Shown here: positions 35,320-45,184 of the stretch, piece after piece
Layout: each line of letters opens with the position of its first letter
How positions within the stretch are numbered: position 1 is the stretch's first letter
NCBI RefSeq assembly: GCF_002272925.1
Contig: NZ_MLAR01000012.1
Span: 1-47,337, forward strand
Direction: 5' to 3'
DNA from: Helicobacter sp. 13S00401-1
GTDB lineage: Bacteria; Campylobacterota; Campylobacteria; Campylobacterales; Helicobacteraceae
DNA: 47,337 bases
Made by a program: the position numbers and the translations under genes
The notes under the pieces: generated by a model
The model's database searches: none
Seen by the model: the letters and a program-made list of their open reading frames with translations, nothing else
Told to the model about the DNA's origin: nothing

Positions 35320-36998
35320 CCTACTATCTTTGCTATATCAGCTTTTGTAAGTTTTTCTTTTTCTAACAACTCACTAGCTATACTTGCTATATGATCCTTA
35401 TTAGCATAGATAAAGTCTTTATGTGTCTCAAGGGCGGAGTTAAGGATTTCTAACATGTCATTATTATCAGTTAAAAGCCTACTAGCCATGCCATAAACTT
35501 CACACATCTGCTTAGCAAGATTCTTAGCTAAGCTTAAGTCATCTTTTGCAGCGATTAAAGGCTCTAGGTTATAGACTTCTAAGCCTAGATTCCCACTTAA
35601 AGCAATCTTAATCTTATTTAAAATATCTGACTTGCTAGCGTGATTTGGCAAGGTGCTAGAGATGACATTTTGTATCAAAGAGATCTTTTGAAACTCATCA
35701 TCAAGCCAGTATAAAGAAAGTGCCTTACTAGCGTTATATATAGCCATACTTTTTTTCTGACTTAAATCAAGACTAGCTTCTTTTTTCTTACCCATAACTA
35801 TCTTTTCACTAGCATAGGTGATATCTTGCATATTTATACTAGCTCTATTATGTCTTAGTGCATTAAGTGCTGCTTCATTTATAAGACTTGAAAGACTAGC
35901 TCCACTAAAACCAACACACATCTTAGCAACTTCTTTTATATCTAGCTCATAGCTTTTATCTTTTAGATAAACCTTTAATATCTCTTCTCTTTCGCTTAAA
36001 TCAGGCAAGTCAACTATAACGCGCCTATCAAAGCGTCCACTTCTTAAAAGTGCACTATCTAGTACTTCAAGCTGGTTAGTAGCAGCTATAACTATAACGC
36101 CACTTCGCTCTTCAAAACCATCCATCTGAGTTAAAAGCTCATTTAAAGTAGCTTCTCTTTCATCATTTCTATTATTCCCCCTAGCCTTACCTACTGCATC
36201 TATCTCATCTATGAAAATAATTGAAGGTGCGTGTTGCAAAGCTTTTTCAAAAAGACTTTTAACCCTCTTTGCGCCCATACCTACATAGATTTGCACAAAG
36301 CTACTTCCACTTTGATAGAAAAATGGCACTCCTGCCTCGCCTGCAACAGCTTTAGCTATCATAGTTTTTCCAACTCCTGGAGGCCCTACTAAAAGCACGC
36401 CTTTAGGAAGTTTGATGTTTAAGTCTTGATATTTTTTAGGATTTTTAAGATAGTCTATAACTTCTAAAAGCTCTTCTTTTACTTCTTTAATGCCTGCTAC
36501 ATCATCAAAACTTACGTTGCTTTTAGTCATAGATATATTTTCACCTAAGATTGGGTCTTCTTTGTGCTTTAAACCTTCATTTATCATACTTCTATACTGG
36601 GCTAGGTGTTCTTCTTTTTTTCGATTTATCTTTCTTTTTAGCTTATACATATAAATTAGATAAGCTATAACTAAAAGTAACACTATCCCTAAAAATATAC
36701 TACTTACAAAGCTAGTAAGCACATCTTCTTTAGGATTTATATCAACACCTTGTAAGTTAAGGCTAGTTAGGTTTATAGAATCTTTTTTTACTTTATAGAC
36801 TATGTTATTTTTCATATAAAAAAAGTCATAGTTTTTTGTAACTTCTATCTTACTAGGCCTGTGACTTGCTAAAACATCCTTTACAAAGTCCCCATCTACT
36901 GGGATAGACCTGTCCTTAAAGTAAAGCACAAGGGCAAGGATGATGACGATTATGATAGCAACTATGGCTACAAATATGTTTTTATTCTTCACATTCAC
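35316..36998 (-). CDS. FtsH-like AAA+ ATPase without protease active site
   Basis: This 560-residue membrane AAA+ protein has two membrane helices (residues 8-26 and about 98-118) with a small periplasmic domain between, as in FtsH. The ATPase is intact: Walker A GPPGVGKT (205-212), Walker B IIFIDEIDAVG, pore loop FVQIYVG, and SRH ATNQ...RSGRFDRR. In the M41 domain the zinc protease signature HEAGH is replaced by YNASK (residues 421-425), so it should unfold or move proteins without cutting. The start is a GTG at 36998. It overlaps bioV by 4 bases and lies 3 bases after the PutA-like gene. A canonical FtsH should be encoded elsewhere. Confidence 0.9.
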   Translation of the reverse strand: MNVKNKNIFVAIVAIIIVIILALVLYFKDRSIPVDGDFVKDVLASHRPSKIEVTKNYDFFYMKNNIVYKVKKDSINLTSLNLQGVDINPKEDVLTSFVSSIFLGIVLLLVIAYLIYMYKLKRKINRKKEEHLAQYRSMINEGLKHKEDPILGENISMTKSNVSFDDVAGIKEVKEELLEVIDYLKNPKKYQDLNIKLPKGVLLVGPPGVGKTMIAKAVAGEAGVPFFYQSGSSFVQIYVGMGAKRVKSLFEKALQHAPSIIFIDEIDAVGKARGNNRNDEREATLNELLTQMDGFEERSGVIVIAATNQLEVLDSALLRSGRFDRRVIVDLPDLSEREEILKVYLKDKSYELDIKEVAKMCVGFSGASLSSLINEAALNALRHNRASINMQDITYASEKIVMGKKKEASLDLSQKKSMAIYNASKALSLYWLDDEFQKISLIQNVISSTLPNHASKSDILNKIKIALSGNLGLEVYNLEPLIAAKDDLSLAKNLAKQMCEVYGMASRLLTDNNDMLEILNSALETHKDFIYANKDHIASIASELLEKEKLTKADIAKIVG

Positions 36999-37001
36999 TT
37001 C

Positions 37002-39881
37002 TTAAGTGCCTCCTATATTTAAGCTAGTAGTATGCACATACTTTGGTAACTCAACCCTTGCATCTATTAAAGGTAGATTGTAAACAACTAAGGCATTTTT
37101 GTTCATTAAGTTTATATAAAAGTTTTCATCACTGTTAAAAAGCCCATCTTGAGAAAGTAAAATCCTAACTAAAAAATCTCTCCCTAAAGTCTCTAAGTTA
37201 GAATCTAAGGCTTTTAAAAAAGCGCTTTTATCAGAGTGTAGACACTTTATAGCTACACTTAAGGAAGAAAGCTCTCTTGCTAGTGCTTTAAAACGCAGCT
37301 CATCTTCAATATATAAGGTGCATTTAGTATTTAAAATATTAGCGATTATTAAGATAATACCAGCTTGTAATAAGTCATCTTCCTTGCTTACAAAAAGCAT
37401 GATAGGTAGTGGGCGCTTACACATAGCCTCTTTACTTTTAGAATCTAGTATCTCTAAATCCTGCATAAACCTACTAGCATACTCAAAAAACTCACAACTT
37501 AAAGACCGCAAAAACTCTAACTCATACTCATTTAAAATCCTACTAAGTGCGCCTATAACATCACAGTATCCACTCTTTTGACTTTTAAAGTTTAGTGTTT
37601 TTGGCAAACTAAAGTCTTCTAAAAGATAGCTAGATCCAAAAGGACTTAAAAGCCCTGGCTTATGATCTTGATAGCTAAAGCTTTCTAGTTTGTATTCTAA
37701 TCTTACATTAATATTAACATTAGTCTTAAAGCCTTTTATAACTAGATCTTGTTCTCTTTTGCTATAACTAAAAAGCGAGATACTTCCTAATTCTAAATCT
37801 TTTTCTTTTTGTATAAACTCTTCTAAACTTGCCCTAAAAACTTCTATCTTAAATGCCTCTTGCAAGATAGAAAAGTAAGAGTTAGCATAGATAGCTTTTA
37901 TATTTTTATTAGTTATAAGTGCATAGTTTATACACATAAGGGCTAAGTTTATATCACTAGTATCACTTACATATATAACATTAGGCACTAAAGAAAAAGC
38001 TTTTATATCACTAACTAAGTTAGTAAAGCTACCCTCTTCACAAAGACTTAAATACTCCTCTTTAGACCTAAAAGCTAAAGTAGTAGCATCAAGTTTTATG
38101 GGTGCTTTTTTTATGTATAAGTTTGGTTTGTTTTCTTTTAGCTTAGATTCAAAAACCATAAAAGCACATAGCTCTAGAGCCTCACTAAAGACACTACTTA
38201 GCACCCTAGTTAGTTTGGAATCTTTTAAAACTAAAATATTGCCATTTAGTAAATTTACTATAACTAGACTTACTAGCTCTTCTAGATTAAGATTAGATTG
38301 CAAACTTACTAGCTTGTAGGGATTAAAGGCTATATTACTAGAAACTTCACGCATCCTTTTATATCTATAAGCATAAAAATTGAGTATATCAACCACGTTA
38401 TAAACTAGCTCGCTAACTATGAAGCTTGAAGTATCATATAGCTCATATAAACTAGTAAAAAAAGATTCTAAGTTTTTATCAAGGCAGTCTATGCATTTTT
38501 TAACTAGCAAGATTCTATTTTCCACGCTAGCTAAAAACGCTATATCACTTTTTAAATCTCTGCTAATCTCACACTCACTAAGCAAAGAACTAGGTTTTAG
38601 CCTATGTCTTAAGGCTACTTTAAAGTTTTCAAAATCATGTTTTAAAAGACTTCTTTTTGGAGCAAGAAAAGTTTTTGGAGGAGTATTAAAGCCCTTATAA
38701 ACATCACTTTTTAAAACTTCACTACTCCTTTTTATGGTGTAGTTTTTAAGGTTAAGCATGGCAGTTTTTAATCTTTTGTGAAAAAAAGTTGTAACACTTG
38801 GGCTTAAAGTCTTTAAGGATAAAACTTTAAGGTTGTACCTTAGGGCTAGTTTTAAAAGGGCTGGATTAAGCATGGAATCTATCTCATAAATAAAGTCTTT
38901 TGAGATAGTATGGCTTAGATACATTATAGAGAGATCATTAGTTACTATATGAGTTTTTATCCCCTTACTAGCTAGCTCTCTAAGCGTGGCAAACAAACTA
39001 GCATATTTATTAATACCAGCTTTAAAATAAAGTGGGCCAGTGTCTTCTTTGTTCTCATAACAAACTAGCCTTAAAGCAAGCTTTATCTTGCTAGCTTTAT
39101 AAACTTCTATGAAGCTAGCTACTAACTCACTAAGTGAGATAAGACTTATATCTATACTTAAGATAAGTTCTAGGTTTTTAGCCTCTACTAGCTTTAAAGC
39201 ACTTAAGACTAGCTCAAAGTAGCCTTCTTCTATATTTAAAAGCACTCCTTTAGAATCTGCATTTTTCTCTGGCGTAGATTCTATATTTTTTAAACTACAA
39301 GCAAGCTCTTTTACAAAAAGCTCATCTTTTATAAACCTAGACCTACTTACTAGATGAAAGATATCTAAGAGTATAAAACTAACTCTTGCATCATTTAAGA
39401 TCTCTTTATAGTACTCTAAGTCGCTACTTAGTCTTTCTTTAGAAAAAGGAAGATTACTAAGTACTTCTATAGCTAGAGGAAAGCTTTTCTCATAGCCTTT
39501 TAGTTTTAAGACTTTAAGATTTTTAAGTAGCAAACTTTTTGCCTTAGACTTCATAGTATGTTTTAGCAAGCCTAGAGGTAAAAGTCTAAGTGAAACTAAA
39601 TACATCTGCAAGATATCAAAGCTGCTAAAAGGCTTAGTTTTTAGCAAGGTTGATAAGACATAACTTCTAAGGTTTTTTTTAAGATAAGACTTATTAGAAG
39701 AAAGCACATGGACATTTAGTAGCTCACTTATAAACTTATAGTCTTCTTCCCTAGTTTGTTTTAGCAGTCTAAGTGCCCTTAGTTCAAAAGGACTTAGTTT
39801 TTTTCTTGTAAAACTTAGCCATGCTTTTATGTCTACATCCTTTGTAGTGTTAGCTTTTATATTTTTAGAAATATCAGACAT
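37002..39881 (-). CDS. Large divergent PutA-like protein, probably not an active dehydrogenase
   Basis: This 959-residue protein has a weak resemblance to PutA. The middle reads LALRLVCYENKEDTG, where proline dehydrogenase has the RLVKGA strand, followed by an alternating barrel-like pattern. The region around VYNVVDILNFYAYRYKRM resembles the aldehyde-dehydrogenase helix. The usual GQRCSA cysteine motif of P5C dehydrogenase is not visible. The start is an ATG at 39881 with a strong AGGAGGGATAG. Three bases separate it from the FtsH-like gene, so the two are probably made together. I cannot assign a function; a scaffold or regulatory role with the FtsH-like ATPase is a guess. Confidence 0.8.
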   Translation of the reverse strand: MSDISKNIKANTTKDVDIKAWLSFTRKKLSPFELRALRLLKQTREEDYKFISELLNVHVLSSNKSYLKKNLRSYVLSTLLKTKPFSSFDILQMYLVSLRLLPLGLLKHTMKSKAKSLLLKNLKVLKLKGYEKSFPLAIEVLSNLPFSKERLSSDLEYYKEILNDARVSFILLDIFHLVSRSRFIKDELFVKELACSLKNIESTPEKNADSKGVLLNIEEGYFELVLSALKLVEAKNLELILSIDISLISLSELVASFIEVYKASKIKLALRLVCYENKEDTGPLYFKAGINKYASLFATLRELASKGIKTHIVTNDLSIMYLSHTISKDFIYEIDSMLNPALLKLALRYNLKVLSLKTLSPSVTTFFHKRLKTAMLNLKNYTIKRSSEVLKSDVYKGFNTPPKTFLAPKRSLLKHDFENFKVALRHRLKPSSLLSECEISRDLKSDIAFLASVENRILLVKKCIDCLDKNLESFFTSLYELYDTSSFIVSELVYNVVDILNFYAYRYKRMREVSSNIAFNPYKLVSLQSNLNLEELVSLVIVNLLNGNILVLKDSKLTRVLSSVFSEALELCAFMVFESKLKENKPNLYIKKAPIKLDATTLAFRSKEEYLSLCEEGSFTNLVSDIKAFSLVPNVIYVSDTSDINLALMCINYALITNKNIKAIYANSYFSILQEAFKIEVFRASLEEFIQKEKDLELGSISLFSYSKREQDLVIKGFKTNVNINVRLEYKLESFSYQDHKPGLLSPFGSSYLLEDFSLPKTLNFKSQKSGYCDVIGALSRILNEYELEFLRSLSCEFFEYASRFMQDLEILDSKSKEAMCKRPLPIMLFVSKEDDLLQAGIILIIANILNTKCTLYIEDELRFKALARELSSLSVAIKCLHSDKSAFLKALDSNLETLGRDFLVRILLSQDGLFNSDENFYINLMNKNALVVYNLPLIDARVELPKYVHTTSLNIGGT

Positions 39882-39933
39882 CTATCCCTCCTAACCTTAC
39901 AAAGGACTGCTTTTTTATCATCTTTAAAGTTAG

Positions 39934-41097
39934 TTATAAAACTATCTTTGCCACTCTAGTAACTTCAAGGTTACTTAACTCTACTACATCATCTTTTTTA
40001 AGCTCTGCTAAAGTAAGTACTTTTCCATCCTTGCTTATCTCTACTAAACTATTAAGCTGCTTGTTTGCTGGGTTTAAATTAGTTAGGTTTGAGTTTAAAA
40101 GCTCTAATCTTTTTTCATACCCTCTAAATAAATCTTGCATAGCGTAGTTAAGTCTTTCTTTTTTTGAAGTAAGCAAGGCTAGCTTAGCTTCAAGCTTGGT
40201 TTTTGGGCTAAGTGAGGCAAGCTTAGAATCTAAGCTATTTAAAAGCATAAGTTTTTGAAGTAAGATGTTTTTAAAGGTATGTTTTAAGTTAGCTAACTTA
40301 GAGTTTAAAGCACTTTTTAGTGTAGCAGTCTCTGGTAGTATAAGCTCCATAGCAGCACTAGGAGTTGGTGCGCGAAGATCACTTACATAATCACTTATAG
40401 TGTAGTCTATCTCATGTCCTATGGCACTTACAACTGGAATCTTACACTTTGCTATAGCGTAGGCAACTTCCCTTTCATTAAAACACCAAAGATCTTCTAT
40501 ACTCCCTCCCCCACGGGCTAAAACTATAACATCAGCTCCTAGTTTATCAGCGAACTTAAGACTACTAACTATAGAATCTTTTGCGCTACTTCCTTGCATT
40601 AAAGTATCAAGCACATGCAGCCTAACTAGTGGAAAGCGTGCTTGTGCAACACTTTTCATATCCTGTAAAGCAGCCCCTGTGATAGAAGTTATCAAAACTA
40701 TATCTTTTGGAATCATAGGAAGCTTTTTTTTGTTTTCAAATAAGCCCTTAGATTCTAACTCTAGCTTTAAGTCATCAAACATCTTTTTCAAAGCCCCTAG
40801 CCCATCCATGACAAAAGAGTAAACATTAATACTATAAGTGCCATTAGGTATATAACAGTTTAACTTTCCGCTTAAAACTATTTGCATGCCCTGGGCTAAT
40901 CTAATAGTACTTTTTTGTGCATAGGACTTAAAAAACACACAAGATATAGAAGAAAACTCATCTTTTAAAGTGAAGTAAACATGGCCACTTGAATGATAAG
41001 TAACGCGAGAAACTTCGCCTTGAACGCTTACTTCTCCAAAATGTGCATCAAAGAGATTAGATATCTTTTTGTTTAGCTCTGTTACTTTTAGTGGCAA
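39934..41097 (-). CDS. xseA: Exodeoxyribonuclease VII large subunit
   Basis: XseA with XseB degrades single-stranded DNA. The 387-residue protein has the N-terminal OB fold (VQGEVSRVTYHSSGHVYFTLKD), IVLITSITGAALQDM, the catalytic RGGGSIEDLWCFNE and SAIGHEIDYTISDYVSDLRAPTPSAA, then a coiled-coil segment. It starts at a TTG (41097) with AAAGGATAAAAAC before it. It is the first gene of the minus-strand run toward trpS, divergent from hrcA. xseB is not visible nearby. Confidence 0.94.
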   Translation of the reverse strand: MPLKVTELNKKISNLFDAHFGEVSVQGEVSRVTYHSSGHVYFTLKDEFSSISCVFFKSYAQKSTIRLAQGMQIVLSGKLNCYIPNGTYSINVYSFVMDGLGALKKMFDDLKLELESKGLFENKKKLPMIPKDIVLITSITGAALQDMKSVAQARFPLVRLHVLDTLMQGSSAKDSIVSSLKFADKLGADVIVLARGGGSIEDLWCFNEREVAYAIAKCKIPVVSAIGHEIDYTISDYVSDLRAPTPSAAMELILPETATLKSALNSKLANLKHTFKNILLQKLMLLNSLDSKLASLSPKTKLEAKLALLTSKKERLNYAMQDLFRGYEKRLELLNSNLTNLNPANKQLNSLVEISKDGKVLTLAELKKDDVVELSNLEVTRVAKIVL

Positions 41098-41203
41098 GTT
41101 TTTATCCTTTGAGATTAAAGGTCTAATTATACTTGATGTCCATGCATACGTGGTTTATAGTAAGGATATATTTCACCTGTGGCCCATTTAATTATTCTAT
41201 ACT

Positions 41204-41220
41204 TTAGTCTAATAGACTAA
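41204..41220. promoter_or_regulatory. 17-bp perfect dyad upstream of xseA and hrcA
   Basis: TTAGTCTA-A-TAGACTAA lies in the 284-bp divergent gap, 107 bases before xseA. Its form suits a dimeric repressor. No match to a known operator is recognised. Confidence 0.4.
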
Positions 41221-41280
41221 ATAATAGTAAGTTTATGTATATAAGAATAGTTAGTCCTAAAAGCTAAGATTTATCAAAAA

Positions 41281-41307
41281 TTAGCAAAATATTATATTAA
41301 GTGCTAA
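41281..41307. promoter_or_regulatory. CIRCE operator of the hrcA-grpE-dnaK operon
   Basis: The 27-base layout is TTAGCAAAA, 9 bases, AAGTGCTAA, against the consensus TTAGCACTC-N9-GAGTGCTAA: 6 of 9 left and 8 of 9 right. A TATACT -10-like hexamer follows at 41329-41334. HrcA would bind here and repress its own operon. Confidence 0.75.
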
Positions 41308-41381
41308 TTTTGTTTACTAATTTTTAGCTATACTGCCCAGATATTTAAAAAGAGGTTTAAGTTACTACAAGAGGTTACTAG

Positions 41382-42242
41382 ATGATAAGCAAGAAGATGA
41401 TATTACTTAACAGTATTATTAAGCACTATATAGAGACTAAAGAGCCAGTTGGCTCTGAGACATTAAGGGTGCATCTTAGTGAAGATATCAAGATCTCTTC
41501 AGCTAGCATTAGAAACTACTTTAAAGCCCTTGTTAGTGAAGGTGACTTACTTATGCCTCATGCTAGTAGTGGTCGTATACCAACTGCTAATAGTGTCAAA
41601 AGATATCAAAAAACTAGCCTTGAACCTGTGCTTAGACAGCCTTTTAAGGGTGATAAAAAGCTTATGAGTAAGCTTAGTGAGATGTATAAAGTTTATGTTG
41701 TTATACATATTGATAGCAAAAATACTTTAGAAAATGTAGAAAACTTTAACTCCAAGTATCTAATCTTAGAGTTTAGTAAAGACCAAGTAGCACTTGATTT
41801 TTCTGATGCTTTATATCGCTTTGCAAACGAGATGATAGGGCTTAGTGCAGAAGAGATAGGTCATATAGCAAATAGCGTAGGAGCTTTTGTGCTAGGAGAT
41901 AAACTAGGAAACTTGAAGTATGAAGTTTATAGATTTGGAAGTGAATATTTAATAGATCTTTTAAAAGGGGATGGCAAACTATATCTAGAGTTTTTAAGTG
42001 GAGAAGTGCTTTTAAAACATAGAAATGGAATCTATTTTAATGAACCTAGTTCTTTTAGCGAGTTTGCTTCATTTAGTAGTTTAGGGGCTATAGAAAGTTT
42101 TACTAGTTTTGAAAATCAAGCTAGAAACTTTCACATGTCTATAATCAATGACATCACATATCAAAATAAGGAGGCTAGGATGCTATGTTTTGGCAATTTA
42201 TTTACGGATTATGAAGAGCTTTATAATCAAATATCTATCTAA
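41382..42242 (+). CDS. hrcA: Heat-inducible transcription repressor HrcA
   Basis: HrcA binds CIRCE and keeps dnaK and groESL operons off until stress. The 286-residue protein has the winged-helix start (LLNSIIKHYIETKEPVGSETL, SSASIRNYFKALVSEGDLLMPHASSGRIPT) and a C-terminal GAF-like dimerisation part. GAGGTTACTAG precedes the ATG. It lies 75 bases downstream of a CIRCE site, so it is probably autoregulated. In H. pylori HspR also controls this operon; I see no clear HAIR site here. Confidence 0.94.
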   Translation: MISKKMILLNSIIKHYIETKEPVGSETLRVHLSEDIKISSASIRNYFKALVSEGDLLMPHASSGRIPTANSVKRYQKTSLEPVLRQPFKGDKKLMSKLSEMYKVYVVIHIDSKNTLENVENFNSKYLILEFSKDQVALDFSDALYRFANEMIGLSAEEIGHIANSVGAFVLGDKLGNLKYEVYRFGSEYLIDLLKGDGKLYLEFLSGEVLLKHRNGIYFNEPSSFSEFASFSSLGAIESFTSFENQARNFHMSIINDITYQNKEARMLCFGNLFTDYEELYNQISI

Positions 42243-42257
42243 AGAAAGGAGACTAAA

Positions 42258-42794
42258 ATGCACAAAGATGAGACAAGTACTAACACAAGTAGTAATGAAC
42301 AAGATATAACTAAAGAACAAGACCAAGTAAGCCCTGAAGAAAAAGCAAATGAGCATATAGATGCTTTAAAAGCCAAGATTAAAGAGCTAGAAGAGGCTAA
42401 CCTTAGGACGCACGCTGATTTTGAAAACGTTAAAAAAAGGCTAGCAAGAGAAAAAGATAGTGCACTAGATTATGCTTATGAGGCTTTTGCTAAAGACTTA
42501 TTAAGCGTTGTTGATGCACTAGAGCGTGCTTTAGAATCTGCAAAAGATGCAAATCAAGAAAGCATAGCTACAGGCATAAATCTAACACTTGATAATCTCT
42601 TAAAGGTTTTAGGCAAACATGGAGTTAGTAAGGTTGATTGCAGTGGAGAGTTTAATCCAAGCTTACATGATGGAATCATGCATGAAGTTAATGAAGCTAA
42701 AAAAGATGGTGAGATATCTCGCGTCTTGCAAGTTGGCTACACATATAAAGATAGAGTTTTAAGACCAGCAATGGTTTCAATCACAAAAAATTAA
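42258..42794 (+). CDS. grpE: Nucleotide exchange factor GrpE
   Basis: GrpE releases ADP from DnaK. The 178-residue protein has an acidic disordered start, a long coiled-coil helix (HIDALKAKIKELEEANLRTHADFENVKKRLAREKD), LLSVVDALERAL, and the C-terminal beta wing ending GVSKVDCSGEFNPSLHDGIMHE and GYTYKDRVLRPAMVSI. AAAGGAGACT precedes the ATG. It is 15 bases after hrcA and 20 before dnaK, in one operon. Confidence 0.96.
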   Translation: MHKDETSTNTSSNEQDITKEQDQVSPEEKANEHIDALKAKIKELEEANLRTHADFENVKKRLAREKDSALDYAYEAFAKDLLSVVDALERALESAKDANQESIATGINLTLDNLLKVLGKHGVSKVDCSGEFNPSLHDGIMHEVNEAKKDGEISRVLQVGYTYKDRVLRPAMVSITKN

Positions 42795-42814
42795 ATTTAA
42801 AATAAGGAAAGAAT

Positions 42815-44698
42815 ATGTCAAAAGTATTAGGTATAGACTTAGGAACAACAAACTCAGCTATGGCTATCTATGAAGGCAATGAAGCTAAGATCATAGTTAA
42901 TAAAGAAGGTAAAAACACTACTCCTTCAATAGTTGCTTTTACTGATAAAAATGAAATCCTAGTAGGCGAGGTAGCAAAACGCCAAGCTATCACTAACCCT
43001 AAAAAAACTATCTATTCTATAAAAAGAATTATGGGTTTAATGTTTAATGAAGAAAAAGCAAAAGAAGCAGAAGCTAGGCTTCCTTATAACATAGTAGATA
43101 GAAATGGCGCTTGTGCTGTTGAGATAGGCGATAAAGTCTACACTCCTCAAGAGATAAGTGCAAAAATACTAAATAAACTAAAAGAAGATGCAGAGGCCTA
43201 CTTAGGTGAAAAGATAACTGAAGCAGTTATCACAGTACCAGCTTACTTTAATGATAGTCAAAGAAAGGCTACTAAAGAAGCAGGAACTATAGCTGGTCTT
43301 AATGTACTTAGAATCATAAATGAACCAACTGCTGCAGCCCTTGCTTACGGTCTAGATAAAAAAGAAGCTGAAAAGATAGTAGTTTATGACCTAGGTGGTG
43401 GTACTTTTGATGTGACTGTGCTTGAAACTGGTGATAAAGTAGTAGAAGTTTTAGCTACTGGAGGAGATGCTTTCTTAGGTGGTGATGACTTTGATAATAG
43501 AGTTATAGACTGGTTGGCTGAAGAGTTTAAAAGCGAAACTGGTATAGATATCAAAAAAGACATCATGGCACTTCAAAGACTAAAAGACGCTGCAGAAAAT
43601 GCTAAAAAAGAACTAAGTAGTGCAACTGAGACTGAGATAAATCTTCCTTTTATCACAGCTGATGCAAGTGGCCCTAAACACTTAGTTAAAAAGCTAACTC
43701 GTGCTAAATTTGAAAGCCTAATAGATGACTTAATAGAATCTACTATCAAAAAAATAGGCGATGTTATAAAAGATGCTGGCCTTAAAACAAGCGATATAAG
43801 CGAAGTAGTTATGGTTGGTGGGTCTACTAGGATCCCTAAAGTTCAAGAAAGAGTAAAAGAGTTCATAGGTAAAGACTTAAATAAATCTGTTAACCCTGAT
43901 GAAGTAGTGGCCATTGGTGCTGCTATACAAGGTGGAGTTTTAAAAGGTGATGTTAAAGATATCTTACTACTTGATGTTACTCCTTTAAGTTTAGGTATAG
44001 AAACTCTAGGTGGTGTTATGACTAAAGTTATAGATAGAGGTGCGACAATACCTATCAAAAAATCTCAAGTCTTTAGTACAGCTCAAGATAACCAACCAGC
44101 AGTTAGCATCTCTGTCCTTCAAGGTGAAAGAGAAATGGCAAAAGATAATAAGTCTTTAGGTATGTTTGATCTTCAAGGTATACCACCAGCTCCAAGAGGT
44201 GTACCACAAATCGAAGTTACTTTTGACATAGACGCTAATGGAATCTTAACTGTGTCTGCAAAAGATAAAAACACTGGAACTTCTCAAGAGATCAAAATCA
44301 CAGGAAGCAGCGGCTTAAGTGATAGCGAGATAGAAAAGATGGTAAAAGACGCTGAACTTCATAAAGAAGAAGATGCAAAAAGAAAAGTGGTTATAGAAGC
44401 TAGAAATAACGCTGATGCTGTAGTTCATCAAGCTGAAAAGTTTGTAAGTGAATCTAAAGACAAGATAGATGCAAGCGAGCTTTCTAACCTAGAAACTCAA
44501 ACTAACGCGCTAAAAGAAGCTACTAAAAATGAAGCTGCAAGTGCAGATGAGTTAAACGCTAAAACTAAAGCCCTCCAAGAAGCACTAGCAAAAGCTATGC
44601 AAGCTAGTGGTGCACAAGGTCAACCTAACCAAGGAGGCGAGCAAGCAAGTCCTAAAAAAGATGATGATGTAATAGACGCAGAAGTCGAAGATAAGTAA
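42815..44698 (+). CDS. dnaK: Molecular chaperone DnaK (Hsp70)
   Basis: DnaK binds and refolds unfolded proteins with ATP, helped by GrpE and DnaJ. The 627-residue protein has [13 protein letters not shown], the phosphate-binding [24 protein letters not shown], the linker [19 protein letters not shown] and the substrate domain with TTIP-like [15 protein letters not shown]. The C-terminal lid ends in a Gln/Gly-rich stretch and [23 protein letters not shown] precedes the ATG. dnaJ is not next; a repeat-rich non-coding region follows. Confidence 0.98.
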   Translation: MSKVLGIDLGTTNSAMAIYEGNEAKIIVNKEGKNTTPSIVAFTDKNEILVGEVAKRQAITNPKKTIYSIKRIMGLMFNEEKAKEAEARLPYNIVDRNGACAVEIGDKVYTPQEISAKILNKLKEDAEAYLGEKITEAVITVPAYFNDSQRKATKEAGTIAGLNVLRIINEPTAAALAYGLDKKEAEKIVVYDLGGGTFDVTVLETGDKVVEVLATGGDAFLGGDDFDNRVIDWLAEEFKSETGIDIKKDIMALQRLKDAAENAKKELSSATETEINLPFITADASGPKHLVKKLTRAKFESLIDDLIESTIKKIGDVIKDAGLKTSDISEVVMVGGSTRIPKVQERVKEFIGKDLNKSVNPDEVVAIGAAIQGGVLKGDVKDILLLDVTPLSLGIETLGGVMTKVIDRGATIPIKKSQVFSTAQDNQPAVSISVLQGEREMAKDNKSLGMFDLQGIPPAPRGVPQIEVTFDIDANGILTVSAKDKNTGTSQEIKITGSSGLSDSEIEKMVKDAELHKEEDAKRKVVIEARNNADAVVHQAEKFVSESKDKIDASELSNLETQTNALKEATKNEAASADELNAKTKALQEALAKAMQASGAQGQPNQGGEQASPKKDDDVIDAEVEDK

Positions 44699-44704
44699 AA
44701 CACT

Positions 44705-44738
44705 TTTAAAGAGTAAGGTTTAGGCCTTACTCTTTAAA
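44705..44738 (+). terminator. Hairpin after dnaK
   Basis: TTTAAAGAGTAAGG (44705-44718) pairs with CCTTACTCTTTAAA (44725-44738), 14 bp with a 6-base loop, 6 bases after the dnaK stop. The A/T ends make it plausible as a terminator in either direction. Confidence 0.65.
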
Positions 44739-44865
44739 AAATCGTATATCATAGGCAAGATTACTCCTTTTACAATCTTTGTAATTTATCGTTGCAAAGG
44801 GCGCTAGTTCCCTGTAGCAATCTTGTGTTAGATAAGCCCTCAAGCTTTTAATTCCAGAATCTATA

Positions 44866-45178
44866 TCCCCCGCACACTTGTTTTTGCTACGTAAAAACAA
44901 AAGGCAAAAAAGCTTAAATGCTTTGCGCTTTTTTAAGTTGTGTGTTGTTTGGCAAAGCACTACTCGAGCCCGTTTCGTGGTGTAAAAATCACGAAAAAGT
45001 GAGCAGTAGTGCGAACGCGTGATTTTTACTAGAAACGGATTAAGCGAGGCTCTCCCCTTGATTGCCGAAAAAGTACCTTTTTCGGGGCTAAGGGGAGCGG
45101 GGAGGGGTTAAACCCCTTTTTGGTTGAAAGAAAACATACAAATAATAAGCAATACGACAAAGAAAGTGTTGGAATGAA
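44866..45178 (+). repeat. Dispersed repeat, copy A (about 310 bp)
   Basis: This is a direct repeat of 45525-45838. The two are nearly identical over 44911-45120 (offset 660), with about ten substitutions, and diverge toward the ends. Inside are a large imperfect cruciform (arms 44970-44976/45032-45038 and 44983-44993/45018-45028), the palindrome CCGAAAAAGTACCTTTTTCGG-type hairpin at 45065-45085, and GGGGTTAAACCCC followed by T5. Confidence 0.9.
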
Positions 45179-45184
45179 TATCTG

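Noticed and set aside
37002-39881. Functional proline dehydrogenase/P5C dehydrogenase (putA)
   Set aside because: The protein is shorter, lacks the visible aldehyde-dehydrogenase cysteine motif, and matches only in short segments.
44727-44960. 77-codon minus-strand ORF overlapping repeat copy A
   Set aside because: It covers structured repeat DNA, has no ribosome site and shows no protein-like pattern; the matching stretch of copy B does not preserve an equivalent gene.
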